NCBI GenBank assembly: GCA_030066685.1
Contig: JASJBF010000020.1
Location: 59,499 to 123,498, forward strand
Direction: 5' to 3'
DNA length: 64,000 nucleotides
Origin: Kiloniellales bacterium
GTDB lineage: Bacteria > Pseudomonadota > Alphaproteobacteria > Kiloniellales > JAKSBE01
Below, piece by piece: positions 8,947 through 16,026 of this stretch (position 1 is its first letter; every line of letters starts with the position of its first letter). The notes beneath the pieces were generated by a model. It had not been told where the DNA came from and made no database searches. It saw nothing but the letters and a program-made list of their open reading frames with translations. Made by a program: the position numbers and the translations under genes.

Positions 8947-9472
8947 AGGCCTCGGGGCGAAAGATGAGAGCGAGACCGTTGATACAGTAGCGGAGACCGG
9001 TGGGGGCTGGTCCATCCTCGAAGACGTGACCGAGATGGCCGAGACAGCGGGCGCAGTGGATTTCGGTGCGTGGCAGGATCAAACGGAAATCCAAACTCGT
9101 GGCAACGTGAGTTTCGTTGATCGGAGCCCAGAAGCTCGGCCAGCCCGTCCCACTGTCGTACTTTGTCTTGCTCGAAAAGAGCGGCAGCTCGCAGCCGGCA
9201 CAATGAAATGTCCCACTGCGCTTTTCGTCGTTGAGTGAGCTGCTGTACGCGGGTTCGGTCCCCTCCTCGCGAAGGATATGGAACTGATCGGCTGTGAGGC
9301 GACCCTCCCAATCGCGCTTCGAGAGCGCCCGCCACTTGTCGACGTCCGCCAGGGACGAGACGGCGGCCCTGGCAACCTGGCTAAAGGCGAGCGGCAAGGT
9401 CAGCAAGCCGAACGCGCCGCCGCCGGTGGTGCCGAGCAGCTGGCGAAAGAAGGTGCGGCGAGACAGTCTCAT
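8945..9472 (-). CDS. msrB: Exported peptide-methionine (R)-S-oxide reductase MsrB
   Basis: 175 residues from the ATG at 9472. The N-terminus has a twin-arginine signal (LSRRTFFRQLL) and a hydrophobic stretch ending LAFSQVARA, so the enzyme is probably exported. The core follows the MsrB family: KRDWEGRLTADQFHILREEGTE, zinc pairs CAGC and CARC, GTGWPSFW and the catalytic Cys in RYCINGLAL. It reduces methionine-R-sulfoxide in proteins. Most MsrB are cytoplasmic or fused to MsrA, so an envelope version near two extremely Met-rich secreted proteins (11.4-13.6 kb) is notable. The electron donor is not visible here. Confidence 0.9.
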   Translation of the reverse strand: MRLSRRTFFRQLLGTTGGGAFGLLTLPLAFSQVARAAVSSLADVDKWRALSKRDWEGRLTADQFHILREEGTEPAYSSSLNDEKRSGTFHCAGCELPLFSSKTKYDSGTGWPSFWAPINETHVATSLDFRLILPRTEIHCARCLGHLGHVFEDGPAPTGLRYCINGLALIFRPEA

Positions 9473-10267
9473 TTGCCCTACTTCTTGGTCAATCTCAGGT
9501 TGGCGAGCAAGAAGACACAACAAGAGTATGGCGAATGTCAGCGCTAGGCGAAAGGTGGAAGGCTGCTGGGCCCCCGATTCTGAAACTCGCAGGAGCGAAT
9601 TGCGGAATCGAAGGGACACTTTATTCTTGAATCTAGGATGATTCAGCTTCCAAAGTCCGGCATGTGAAATCTGCCAGACCTTGAATCCATCACACTAGGC
9701 GACTGCCACTGTCCGTCAGTGCTTCAAGGCTATTTCGCCAGCAAGACTCCGGGTCCCGGGACCCTCTTGCCACCGCGGCTTCTTTATCTCGGCTCGAACA
9801 CGGGCTCTAAGCCTGCCGACAGGACCGCGGCGAAGAGGTGGCGCTGAGGGGACCGGCGATCGACGCGGCCATTCTCACCGTTTGGACTCCCACTGCTAGC
9901 TCGCTTGGGACCTTTCGCGCGCGACTCCATCGGGAACGAGACCTGGGCTGCCGACAGCCGCGAAATAGGGCCGCTGGAGCCTGCTGCAATGGTGCCGTGA
10001 TTGACCAGAATCAATGAAGGCCTCGCGTTGTCGGTACATGCTTCACGACAAGAAACCGAAAAGCGTGGCAGAATCATCGCGCTGCGGAGGAGGCAGATTT
10101 GGTGGCTCCTTGCAAAGCTCTAGGTGCTGGTCCTATTCGAGATGCCCGATAGCCGGAGAGCCCTGTTGCTGCTGTCCGGTGTTGGAAAGGGCCAGCTCTG
10201 ACGTGCCTTGGGAGGCCAGCTAAGTCGTCTTGTCTGTTGATTGAGAGGGGCCAAAGGAGGAGGAAAA
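9473..10267. other. Gene-poor stretch
   Basis: About 800 bases with only short, low-quality open frames on both strands. It should hold the promoters of the divergent msrB (minus) and cytochrome c' gene (plus). I see a strong ribosome binding site (AAAGGAGGAGG) just before 10268 but no convincing -35/-10 pair. Confidence 0.4.
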
Positions 10268-10741
10268 ATGCTTCGAAGACTAAGGCCCGTGCTCATCGCT
10301 GGCTCGGTTCTTCTTGTTGCTTTCGCGAGTTCGGTGAACGCAGACCTGGCTGACGACAAGCCTGCGGACGTTGTCATGTATCGGCAGCTGCTTATGAAAT
10401 CGCTGGACGTTCACATGGCTGGGATCGCTGTCCTGGTCGAGAACAAGGTCGACTATTGGGGGCACGCGAGAGCGCATGCAGAAGCCATCGAAGGCATCAG
10501 CCGTGATATGCCGATGGTCTTTCCTCATTGGACGGGCCCCGAGGCGACCGAGACCCTTGCGCTGTCAACGGTCTGGAAGGACTGGCAGGTGTTTCGGTCC
10601 TCCTCGTCGGAACTGACCCAGCAAGCGGCTCTTCTCGTCGAGGCGACGGGCTCGATCGACAGGCGAGCCATCCAGCTTCAGTATCAGAAGGTTCGAGAAG
10701 CCTGCGATGGCTGTCACGAAGCATTCATGAAGCCGGATTGA
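10268..10741 (+). CDS. Cytochrome c'-like secreted monohaem protein
   Basis: 157 residues from the ATG at 10268, which is preceded by AAAGGAGGAGG. The signal peptide (RPVLIAGSVLLVAFASSVNA) directs export. The single haem motif CDGCH lies near the C-terminus (VREACDGCHEAFMKPD), the arrangement of the four-helix cytochrome c'/c-556 family. Length is right for the family. Members bind NO or act as small electron carriers or stress proteins in the periplasm. A decayed relative with CGGCH lies at 27.96-28.1 kb. This gene opens the redox locus that runs to 25 kb. Confidence 0.82.
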   Translation: MLRRLRPVLIAGSVLLVAFASSVNADLADDKPADVVMYRQLLMKSLDVHMAGIAVLVENKVDYWGHARAHAEAIEGISRDMPMVFPHWTGPEATETLALSTVWKDWQVFRSSSSELTQQAALLVEATGSIDRRAIQLQYQKVREACDGCHEAFMKPD

Positions 10742-10798
10742 CCGTCGCGTCGCAGGATTCGGTCTCTACTGATCGCTGACTGGCCATACTCTGTCGAT

Positions 10799-10823
10799 CG
10801 AGACAGGCCGCGTGGCTGTCTCG
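10799..10823 (+). terminator. Hairpin about 60 bases after the cytochrome c' gene
   Basis: CGAGACAG (10799-10806) and CTGTCTCG (10816-10823) form an 8-bp stem with a 9-base loop, extendable with one bulge. It is placed as a terminator for the preceding gene and lacks a T-run. Confidence 0.45.
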
Positions 10824-11365
10824 CAAAGCTCGGCCATTGAAAGAGCTCCGCTTTCCGAACTCGCACACTGCGGCGAAGGGCATCCGCTCGGGTTCGACGA
10901 TGCCGAAGCGTCACGAGCGATTCTTGCGGCGAAGTCCGCAGGGTTCATGACATCTTGTCATGCCGCTCACTTCTTTGTGAATTCAGTGGCTCATCCGGTC
11001 TGGCGGCCAAAGTCATCTGCCAAATTGGCAGAGTTTGCAAGTGACCGGGACCCCGGCGAATTCCATGCAATCGAAATTTGTGCCCTTATCTCAGAGATTT
11101 GAGATGAGGTTCCGAAATCTGGCCCGAATCTTGCTTCGCTTCCTAGTAGTACGGCCGCGAAATCGGGCCGAATGGCGGAGGCGAACGCTGCAGGGAGGAA
11201 CTTCGATCTCATGGAAGGGCTGGCGGGCCAGAGTCTTGGCTGACGGTTCTGTTCTTTTGTGAGCGGAGGTCTTTGGGTCTTCCCCAAGTGAACCGCAAGA
11301 CGATCCTCCGCCCTGTTCGGCAGGCGGCCGCAAGAAAGGCCGACGCTCAACAGGAGAGGACGGAT
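10824..11365. other. Leader region of the first Gly-Met-X gene, with two short palindromes
   Basis: No credible gene in about 540 bases. It contains CATGACA-TCT-TGTCATG (10946-10962) and CTGCCAA-A-TTGGCAG (11017-11031), both perfect dyads of operator size. Just before the start codon is CAGGAGAGGACGGAT, a good ribosome binding site. I looked for a sigma-54 -24/-12 element (GG and GC 10 bases apart) to match the NtrC-type regulator at 23.7 kb. TGGCAGAGTTTGCA at 11026 has the wrong spacing. Confidence 0.4.
10946..10962. promoter_or_regulatory. Perfect 7-bp dyad, candidate operator
   Basis: CATGACA and TGTCATG separated by TCT, about 400 bases before the first Gly-Met-X gene. Size and symmetry suit a dimeric regulator. 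No cognate regulator is identified. Confidence 0.3.
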
Positions 11366-12160
11366 ATGAAAGCACCAATCAAGCGTTTGAAGGAGGTCGC
11401 AGGCGCTGCGGCTCTGCTGGGGCTCGTGTTTGTGATCCCGCAGACGGCCGCAGCCCAACAAGCGATGGGTGGCCAATATCGCCAGCAGGCTCAGCCGCAG
11501 CAGCCGCAAGCCGGTTATGGGCAGTGGGGCATGCGCGGCATGTACGGCATGCCCGGCTGGGGCCAGCAGGGCATGTATGGCATGCCCGGGATGCGCGGCA
11601 TGTACGGCATGCCCGGCTGGGGCCAGCAGGGCATGTATGGCATGCCCGGCATGTACGGCATGCGAGGCATGTACGGTATGTATGGCATGCCGGGAATGAC
11701 CGGCATGTACGGCATGCCCGGGATGTACGGCATGCCGGGAATGCAAGGCATGTATGGCATGCCCGGTATGCAAGGCATGTACGGGATGCCGGGAATGACC
11801 GGCATGTATGGCATGCCTGGAATGACCGGTATGTATGGGATGCCGGGAATGACGGGCATGGCCGGCCTTCCTGCCGCTCCTGGCACGGCTGGGTTCTTCA
11901 CCGTTGGGCCGGGCGGAGTGATTACGCTTTATCCGACTGGATCGGTCGCCTTCTACCCTGGAATGGCTGGAATGCCCGGGATGCAAGGCATGCCCGGTAT
12001 GGCCGGCATGCAAGGCATGCCCGGGATGACCGGAATGCAGGGCATGCCAGGCATGGCCGGAATGCAAGGCATGCCCGGAATGACCGGGATGCAAGGCATG
12101 GCAGGTGCCGAAGAGGAGGCCGCCCAGAAGACTGAAACGCAGCCTGAGAAGAAGAACTAG
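11366..12160 (+). CDS. Secreted Gly-Met-X triplet-repeat protein 1
   Basis: 264 residues from the ATG at 11366. A signal peptide (LGLVFVIPQTAAAQQ) is followed by a Gln-rich linker. From about residue 54 the sequence is Gly-Met-X triplets, with X mostly Tyr, Pro, Thr, Gln, Arg or Ala (GMYGMPGMTGMYGMPG), twice broken by GWGQQ. A non-repeat island, GFFTVGPGGVITLYP, resembles motifs repeated in the protein encoded at 14614. A second triplet block (GMPGMAGMQ) follows, then an acidic/basic tail. About a third of the repeat residues are Met. No family recognised. The pattern could coordinate soft metals, act as an oxidant sink or form a glycine-triplet (polyglycine-II-like) fibre. These are guesses. 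Confidence 0.85.
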   Translation: MKAPIKRLKEVAGAAALLGLVFVIPQTAAAQQAMGGQYRQQAQPQQPQAGYGQWGMRGMYGMPGWGQQGMYGMPGMRGMYGMPGWGQQGMYGMPGMYGMRGMYGMYGMPGMTGMYGMPGMYGMPGMQGMYGMPGMQGMYGMPGMTGMYGMPGMTGMYGMPGMTGMAGLPAAPGTAGFFTVGPGGVITLYPTGSVAFYPGMAGMPGMQGMPGMAGMQGMPGMTGMQGMPGMAGMQGMPGMTGMQGMAGAEEEAAQKTETQPEKKN

Positions 12161-13600
12161 GCGTTCAGGTTCCAGATTGGTGGGCGTCTGAGCGCGCCCA
12201 CCAAGTGGACTGCAGAGTCCGGACCGGAGCAAGGCGGCATCAAAGACGCGGTTCCGGGCAACGCGAGTTCTTCGGAGCGCAGCGTGCGAGGAATGCTCAC
12301 AAGAAACATGCATACACCGAGCTAGGGAGGCTCGGAGATCGGTCTGGCAGTCTTCCCAATCGGTTGCGAGGGCGGCAGCAGATCATTCCAGCATCGGGTC
12401 CGTAGCCAGGTAGATCCGGTTCGATGCGACAACAACGAGTCAGCGGGAGAGGTAGCTGATGCGGAACAGGCTAGGAAGACTCTGGAGGTGTATCGGCCTC
12501 GCGACGGTGTTTGGCGCGCTGGTTGTTGCGTCTCAGCCGTCAGCGGCCCAGCAAGGCATGCGCGGCATGTACGGCATGCCCGCTATGTCCGGCTGGGGCC
12601 AGCAAGGCATGTACGGCATGCCCGCCATGCAGGGCATGTATGGCATGCCCGGCATGTACGGCATGTATGGCATGCCCGGCTGGGGTCAGCAGGGCATGTA
12701 CGGGATGCCCGGCATGTATGGCATGTACGGCATGCCCGCTATGTCCGGCTGGGGCCAGCAGGGCATGTATGGGATGCCCGGCATGTATGGCATGTACGGC
12801 ATGCCCGGGATGGCCGGCATGCGAGGTATGTATGGCATGTACGGCATGCCCGGTATGTCCGGCTGGGGTCAGCAGGGCATGTACGGGATGCCCGGCATGT
12901 ATGGCATGTACGGCATGCCCGCTATGTCCGGCTGGGGCCAGCAAGGCATGTATGGCATGCCCGGCATGTACGGCATGTACGGCATGCCCGGGATGACCGG
13001 CATGCGAGGTATGTATGGCATGTACGGCATGCCCGGTATGTCCGGCTGGGGTCAGCAGGGCATGTACGGCATGCCCGGCATGTATGGGATGCCCGGGATG
13101 CAAGGCATGTATGGCATGCCCGGGATGACCGGCATGCAAGGCATGTATGGCATGTACGGCATGCCTGGGATGTCCGGCTGGGGCCAGCAGGGCATGCGCG
13201 GCATGTATGGCATGTACGGCATGCCCGGAATGACCGGCATGTACGGGATGCCCGGAATGTTCGGCATGTACGGGATGCCCGGGATGTTCGGCATGTACGG
13301 GATGCCCGGCATGTACGGCATGCCCGGAATGACCGGCATGTATGGCATGCCCGGGATGTACGGCATGTACGGCATGCCCGGCATGCAAGGCATGTACGGG
13401 ATGCCTGGGATGACCGGCATGTACGGGATGCCCGGGATGTACGGCATGTATGGGATGCCCGGCATGCAAGGCATGTACGGGATGCCCGGGATGTACGGCA
13501 TGTATGGCATGCCAGCGATGGCCGCTTGGGGTCAGCCCGGGATGACCGGCATGTACGGCATGCCCGGAATGACCGGTATGCCGGGCATGGGCGGCATGTC
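11520..13600 (+). repeat. Coding tandem repeats, 9-bp Gly-Met-X unit in two neighbouring genes
   Basis: The DNA is a degenerate 9-bp repeat, GGCATGTAY or GGCATGCCC and variants, spanning 11526-11865 and 11962-12105 in gene 1 and 12555-13590 in gene 2. Synonymous variation (GGC/GGG/GGA, TAC/TAT) shows the amino acid pattern is conserved more than the DNA, arguing for selection on the protein. Confidence 0.85.
12177..12204 (+). terminator. 10-bp hairpin after Gly-Met-X gene 1
   Basis: TTGGTGGGCG, loop TCTGAGCG, CGCCCACCAA: a perfect GC-rich stem 16 bases after the stop codon. There is no T-run, so strength is uncertain. Confidence 0.6.
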
Positions 13601-13637
13601 GGGTCGGAGTTGGGAGCCTCCCAGCCAGCAGCAATAG
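12459..13637 (+). CDS. Secreted Gly-Met-X triplet-repeat protein 2
   Basis: 392 residues from the ATG at 12459, with GGGAGAGG upstream. A signal peptide (ATVFGALVVASQPSAAQQ) is followed by nearly uninterrupted Gly-Met-X triplets to the end (GMYGMPGMYGMYGMP), punctuated by a higher-order unit MSGWGQQ that recurs about every 25-40 residues in the first two thirds. There are no cysteines after the signal region and almost no charged residues except Arg in GMRG. The stop is followed by a strong terminator, so it ends its own transcript. It is the longer paralogue of the preceding gene and probably expanded by repeat slippage. Function unknown. Confidence 0.85.
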   Translation: MRNRLGRLWRCIGLATVFGALVVASQPSAAQQGMRGMYGMPAMSGWGQQGMYGMPAMQGMYGMPGMYGMYGMPGWGQQGMYGMPGMYGMYGMPAMSGWGQQGMYGMPGMYGMYGMPGMAGMRGMYGMYGMPGMSGWGQQGMYGMPGMYGMYGMPAMSGWGQQGMYGMPGMYGMYGMPGMTGMRGMYGMYGMPGMSGWGQQGMYGMPGMYGMPGMQGMYGMPGMTGMQGMYGMYGMPGMSGWGQQGMRGMYGMYGMPGMTGMYGMPGMFGMYGMPGMFGMYGMPGMYGMPGMTGMYGMPGMYGMYGMPGMQGMYGMPGMTGMYGMPGMYGMYGMPGMQGMYGMPGMYGMYGMPAMAAWGQPGMTGMYGMPGMTGMPGMGGMSGRSWEPPSQQQ

Positions 13638-13654
13638 CGGAGACCCCCAAAGCG

Positions 13655-13693
13655 CGATCGGGGGCGGCGCGGACTGGTCGGCGCCCCCGATCG
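13655..13693 (+). terminator. Strong rho-independent terminator after Gly-Met-X gene 2
   Basis: CGATCGGGGGCG (13655-13666) and CGCCCCCGATCG (13682-13693) form a perfect 12-bp stem with a 15-base loop, 18 bases after the stop codon and followed by AGATTT. Confidence 0.75.
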
Positions 13694-13769
13694 AGATTTC
13701 CGTCCGAGATCAGATGGATCGGTCGAGACGAGAGGCCAGCAACGGTCGCCAGGGAAAGCGAACAGAGCC

Positions 13770-14564
13770 GTGCAGAACAGATCGGATCACAGGAATCGAG
13801 GGACTGCCACGTCGGAACCCGCAGTTGCGAGCGAAGAGGCTGGCTGGAGGAGGAACGAAAGGCTGAGCCTACTTGTCCTTGTCGGTGTGCTTTGCGCAGG
13901 CGTCGTGGGCGGTGCCGTCTTCTGGAAGAGCCGAACCTTCGCTGACGGACGAAGCGGCATGACCGTGGTGCATTCCGAAGGCGACACATCCGAGGTGCTC
14001 AGCGCATCCGCGTCGGGATCATCACGTGCTGTGGAACACGCCCCGATCGCGGCAGTACCGGTCCCGGTTGGACAGGTCGACGGCCAGAACCCGAATCTGG
14101 ACGGACCGCGAGCGACGGCAAATGGCCGGGCCCACGTCGACATGGTACGGAGCAGACAAGCGGTCATGGACCAGCCGTCACTCGAGCGCCTGCAGATCGC
14201 CCAGGCCGTGGAGCAACAACCCGCAACAGATGCAGGTATCGAAGCGCGCTCCGAGACGACTCCGGCACAAGCCGACGAAACGGCTGTGGCAGACGAAGAG
14301 TCAAACGAGAGCGCGGCGCCGGCTTGGATTGCCGGCCTCGAACCGGACCAAAGACCAGCAGAGGCTCCTGTCATTCGGCAAATGTCGAAGGACGGCGGCT
14401 GGTACACCAGGGCTTTGACCGGGACGACGCGTCCCTACCCGGAAAGCTTCGAGTTTCTGGAAGATCAAGAGGCCTGGTACACGCCCTTTTCACGGCCAGG
14501 TATGACCGGACCCTACGATCTTCGAGGCTGGCATAGTCTCCAGGCCCCGGCGGAGGGCAGCTGA
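13770..14564 (+). CDS. Single-pass membrane protein with long extracytoplasmic tail, unknown function
   Basis: 264 residues from a GTG start. One membrane span lies at about residues 32-51 (LSLLVLVGVLCAGVVGGAVFW), after a short positively charged N-terminus, so most of the protein is periplasmic. The tail is Ala/Glu/Gln-rich and looks disordered to about residue 200. It ends in an ordered, aromatic segment (GGWYTRAL, EAWYTPF, RPGMTGPYDLRGW). The PGMTG element echoes the neighbouring Gly-Met-X proteins. It lies 1 base before the next open frame and 130 bases after gene 2. No family recognised. A membrane tether or assembly factor for the repeat proteins is a guess from position. Confidence 0.7.
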   Translation: MQNRSDHRNRGTATSEPAVASEEAGWRRNERLSLLVLVGVLCAGVVGGAVFWKSRTFADGRSGMTVVHSEGDTSEVLSASASGSSRAVEHAPIAAVPVPVGQVDGQNPNLDGPRATANGRAHVDMVRSRQAVMDQPSLERLQIAQAVEQQPATDAGIEARSETTPAQADETAVADEESNESAAPAWIAGLEPDQRPAEAPVIRQMSKDGGWYTRALTGTTRPYPESFEFLEDQEAWYTPFSRPGMTGPYDLRGWHSLQAPAEGS

Positions 14565-14613
14565 CATGGCGAAGTCGCCACGCTTCCGATGTCCTGAACC
14601 CAGGAGATGCACC

Positions 14614-15021
14614 GTGTCGAAATCCACACAGCGGAGCGCCCTAAGGGTGTTGACCTTGGTTGCCGGCCTAGTGACCGCAACGGCGGCGGCTGCTCAGGAG
14701 CCGGCGCCTCTCGGCATGACCGGGACAGAACAGGGCTACACCAAGGGCACAATCCTCGGCGTTCAAGGCTACTACGAGGTCACGCCGAGCGGCGCCATCG
14801 TGCTCTATCCGGCAACGCCGGTGACGGCTCCGGGCGTCATGCACACGATCCTGGGCATGTTCGGTGGGACAAGCCTGGTCGGACGGCGTGGCTACTTTCA
14901 GATCACGCCAAATGGCGAAATGTATCTCTACTTTCCTCCGGGTGCACAGTGGCCCGGCGCCGCTGGGACATATGTGATGCCAGGTATGCCGGGTCAGACG
15001 GGAACGGCGATGACCAGGTAG
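14614..15021 (+). CDS. Small secreted protein with duplicated GYYEVTPSG-type motif
   Basis: 135 residues if the GTG at 14614 is the start. It has AGGAG 7 bases upstream and opens directly into a signal peptide (VLTLVAGLVTATAAAAQ). An in-frame ATG at 14566 lacks a ribosome binding site and would put 16 residues before the signal. The mature part holds two copies of a motif, GYYEVTPSGAIVLYP and GYFQITPNGEMYLYF, also found once in Gly-Met-X protein 1. It ends with a short Met-Gly tail (VMPGMPGQTG). It is clearly part of the same functional set. Function unknown. Confidence 0.75.
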   Translation: MSKSTQRSALRVLTLVAGLVTATAAAAQEPAPLGMTGTEQGYTKGTILGVQGYYEVTPSGAIVLYPATPVTAPGVMHTILGMFGGTSLVGRRGYFQITPNGEMYLYFPPGAQWPGAAGTYVMPGMPGQTGTAMTR

Positions 15022-15126
15022 CGAGGCTGGCCCTGGACTCAGTGGCGTGGATCGGGGTCTTTGGGCAAGCCGAGCGGTGCGCCATCGAACGTTTGGATCA
15101 AGTGAACGCAAACATGGGCAACAGGG

Positions 15127-15972
15127 ATGCAAAAGAACGGTTTTGGAATGGTGAGTTGGACTCGCCGTCTCGTTGGGCTCGCTTTGCTGGTTCTTGTAGC
15201 TGGGGCGGCGGCTGGCGAACCTGCTGGGGTGCGATCCGGCTATGAGGCTGCGCGATGGCATCCGCTTCATTTCAAGCCGGCCATCGAGACGGCGACGGAC
15301 GAGCAATGCCTGGCCTGCCATCAGGACATCCTCGACCGGAGGGTGCTGGCTCGCTCACTCGCCGGTGTCGAAACCGCCGAGGCCTTGGCGTGGTACCAGA
15401 CGCTGGACACCTACGAGGGCGCCCAGGACACCCTTCACCGGCGTCACATCGTCACGCCCTTTGCCAGCAAGGTCATGAACCTCAGCTGCAACTTCTGCCA
15501 TCAGGGCAGCGATCCCAGGGAGGAGGCACCAGGGTCGTCGGCGACGGCCGTGGCCGTTGGCAGCGACAGCGGCTTCACGTTGCGAAAGATGGTGAACCCC
15601 TCGGAGACCTGCTTGCTGTGCCATGGGAGATTCACTTACGAGCTCATGGACGGGGTCGAGGGGCCCTGGCATGAGGTCCGCCAGGACTTCGAGGACGAAG
15701 AAACGCAGAACGGCTGCCTGACATGCCATGAAGAGTTGTTTCGTACCGTCCGCCACGGCGTGAACTACCTTCGACCCCAGGCAATTGAAGACCTGGCCAA
15801 GTCGAGCTCGGACGTTTGCCTCGGCTGTCACGGCGGCCGCGCCTGGTTCCGCAATTCCTATCCCTATCCCCGACATCCCTGGCCGGATATGCCGGAGGAA
15901 GTGCCGGAATGGGCGAAGAACCGGCCAACGGAGTCGAAGGCCCGGTTCCTGGTGGGGGTGGAGACGCAGTGA
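15127..15972 (+). CDS. Secreted pentahaem cytochrome c
   Basis: 281 residues. A signal peptide (LVGLALLVLVAGAAAGEP) precedes five CxxCH motifs: CLACH about residue 61, CNFCH 121, CLLCH 162, CLTCH 197 and CLGCH 231. Several distant His residues could be sixth ligands. Start 15127 has CAGGG just upstream, and MVSW at 15148 is an alternative. No NapC-like membrane anchor is present, so it should be soluble in the periplasm. It sits 54 bases before the molybdoenzyme gene and is the likely electron partner of it or of the FeS subunit. I cannot place it in a named family. Confidence 0.85.
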   Translation: MQKNGFGMVSWTRRLVGLALLVLVAGAAAGEPAGVRSGYEAARWHPLHFKPAIETATDEQCLACHQDILDRRVLARSLAGVETAEALAWYQTLDTYEGAQDTLHRRHIVTPFASKVMNLSCNFCHQGSDPREEAPGSSATAVAVGSDSGFTLRKMVNPSETCLLCHGRFTYELMDGVEGPWHEVRQDFEDEETQNGCLTCHEELFRTVRHGVNYLRPQAIEDLAKSSSDVCLGCHGGRAWFRNSYPYPRHPWPDMPEEVPEWAKNRPTESKARFLVGVETQ

Positions 15973-16026
15973 AAAGTTCCGCTCGAATCCGCCGGACTGG
16001 ATCCCACAAGCACAAAGGCAAGAGCG

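Noticed and set aside
11026..11039. Sigma-54 promoter TGGCAGAGTTTGCA before Gly-Met-X gene 1
   Set aside because: The GG and GC doublets are two bases too close for a -24/-12 element.
12540..13634. Long minus-strand open frames of His-Ala-Gly-type repeats opposite the Gly-Met-X genes
   Set aside because: They are mirror images of the 9-bp repeat. They have no signal peptide or ribosome binding site, and codon variation is synonymous in the plus-strand frame, not theirs.
14566..14613. ATG at 14566 as start of the small secreted protein
   Set aside because: No ribosome binding site, and it would place 16 residues before the signal peptide. GTG at 14614 has AGGAG at correct distance.
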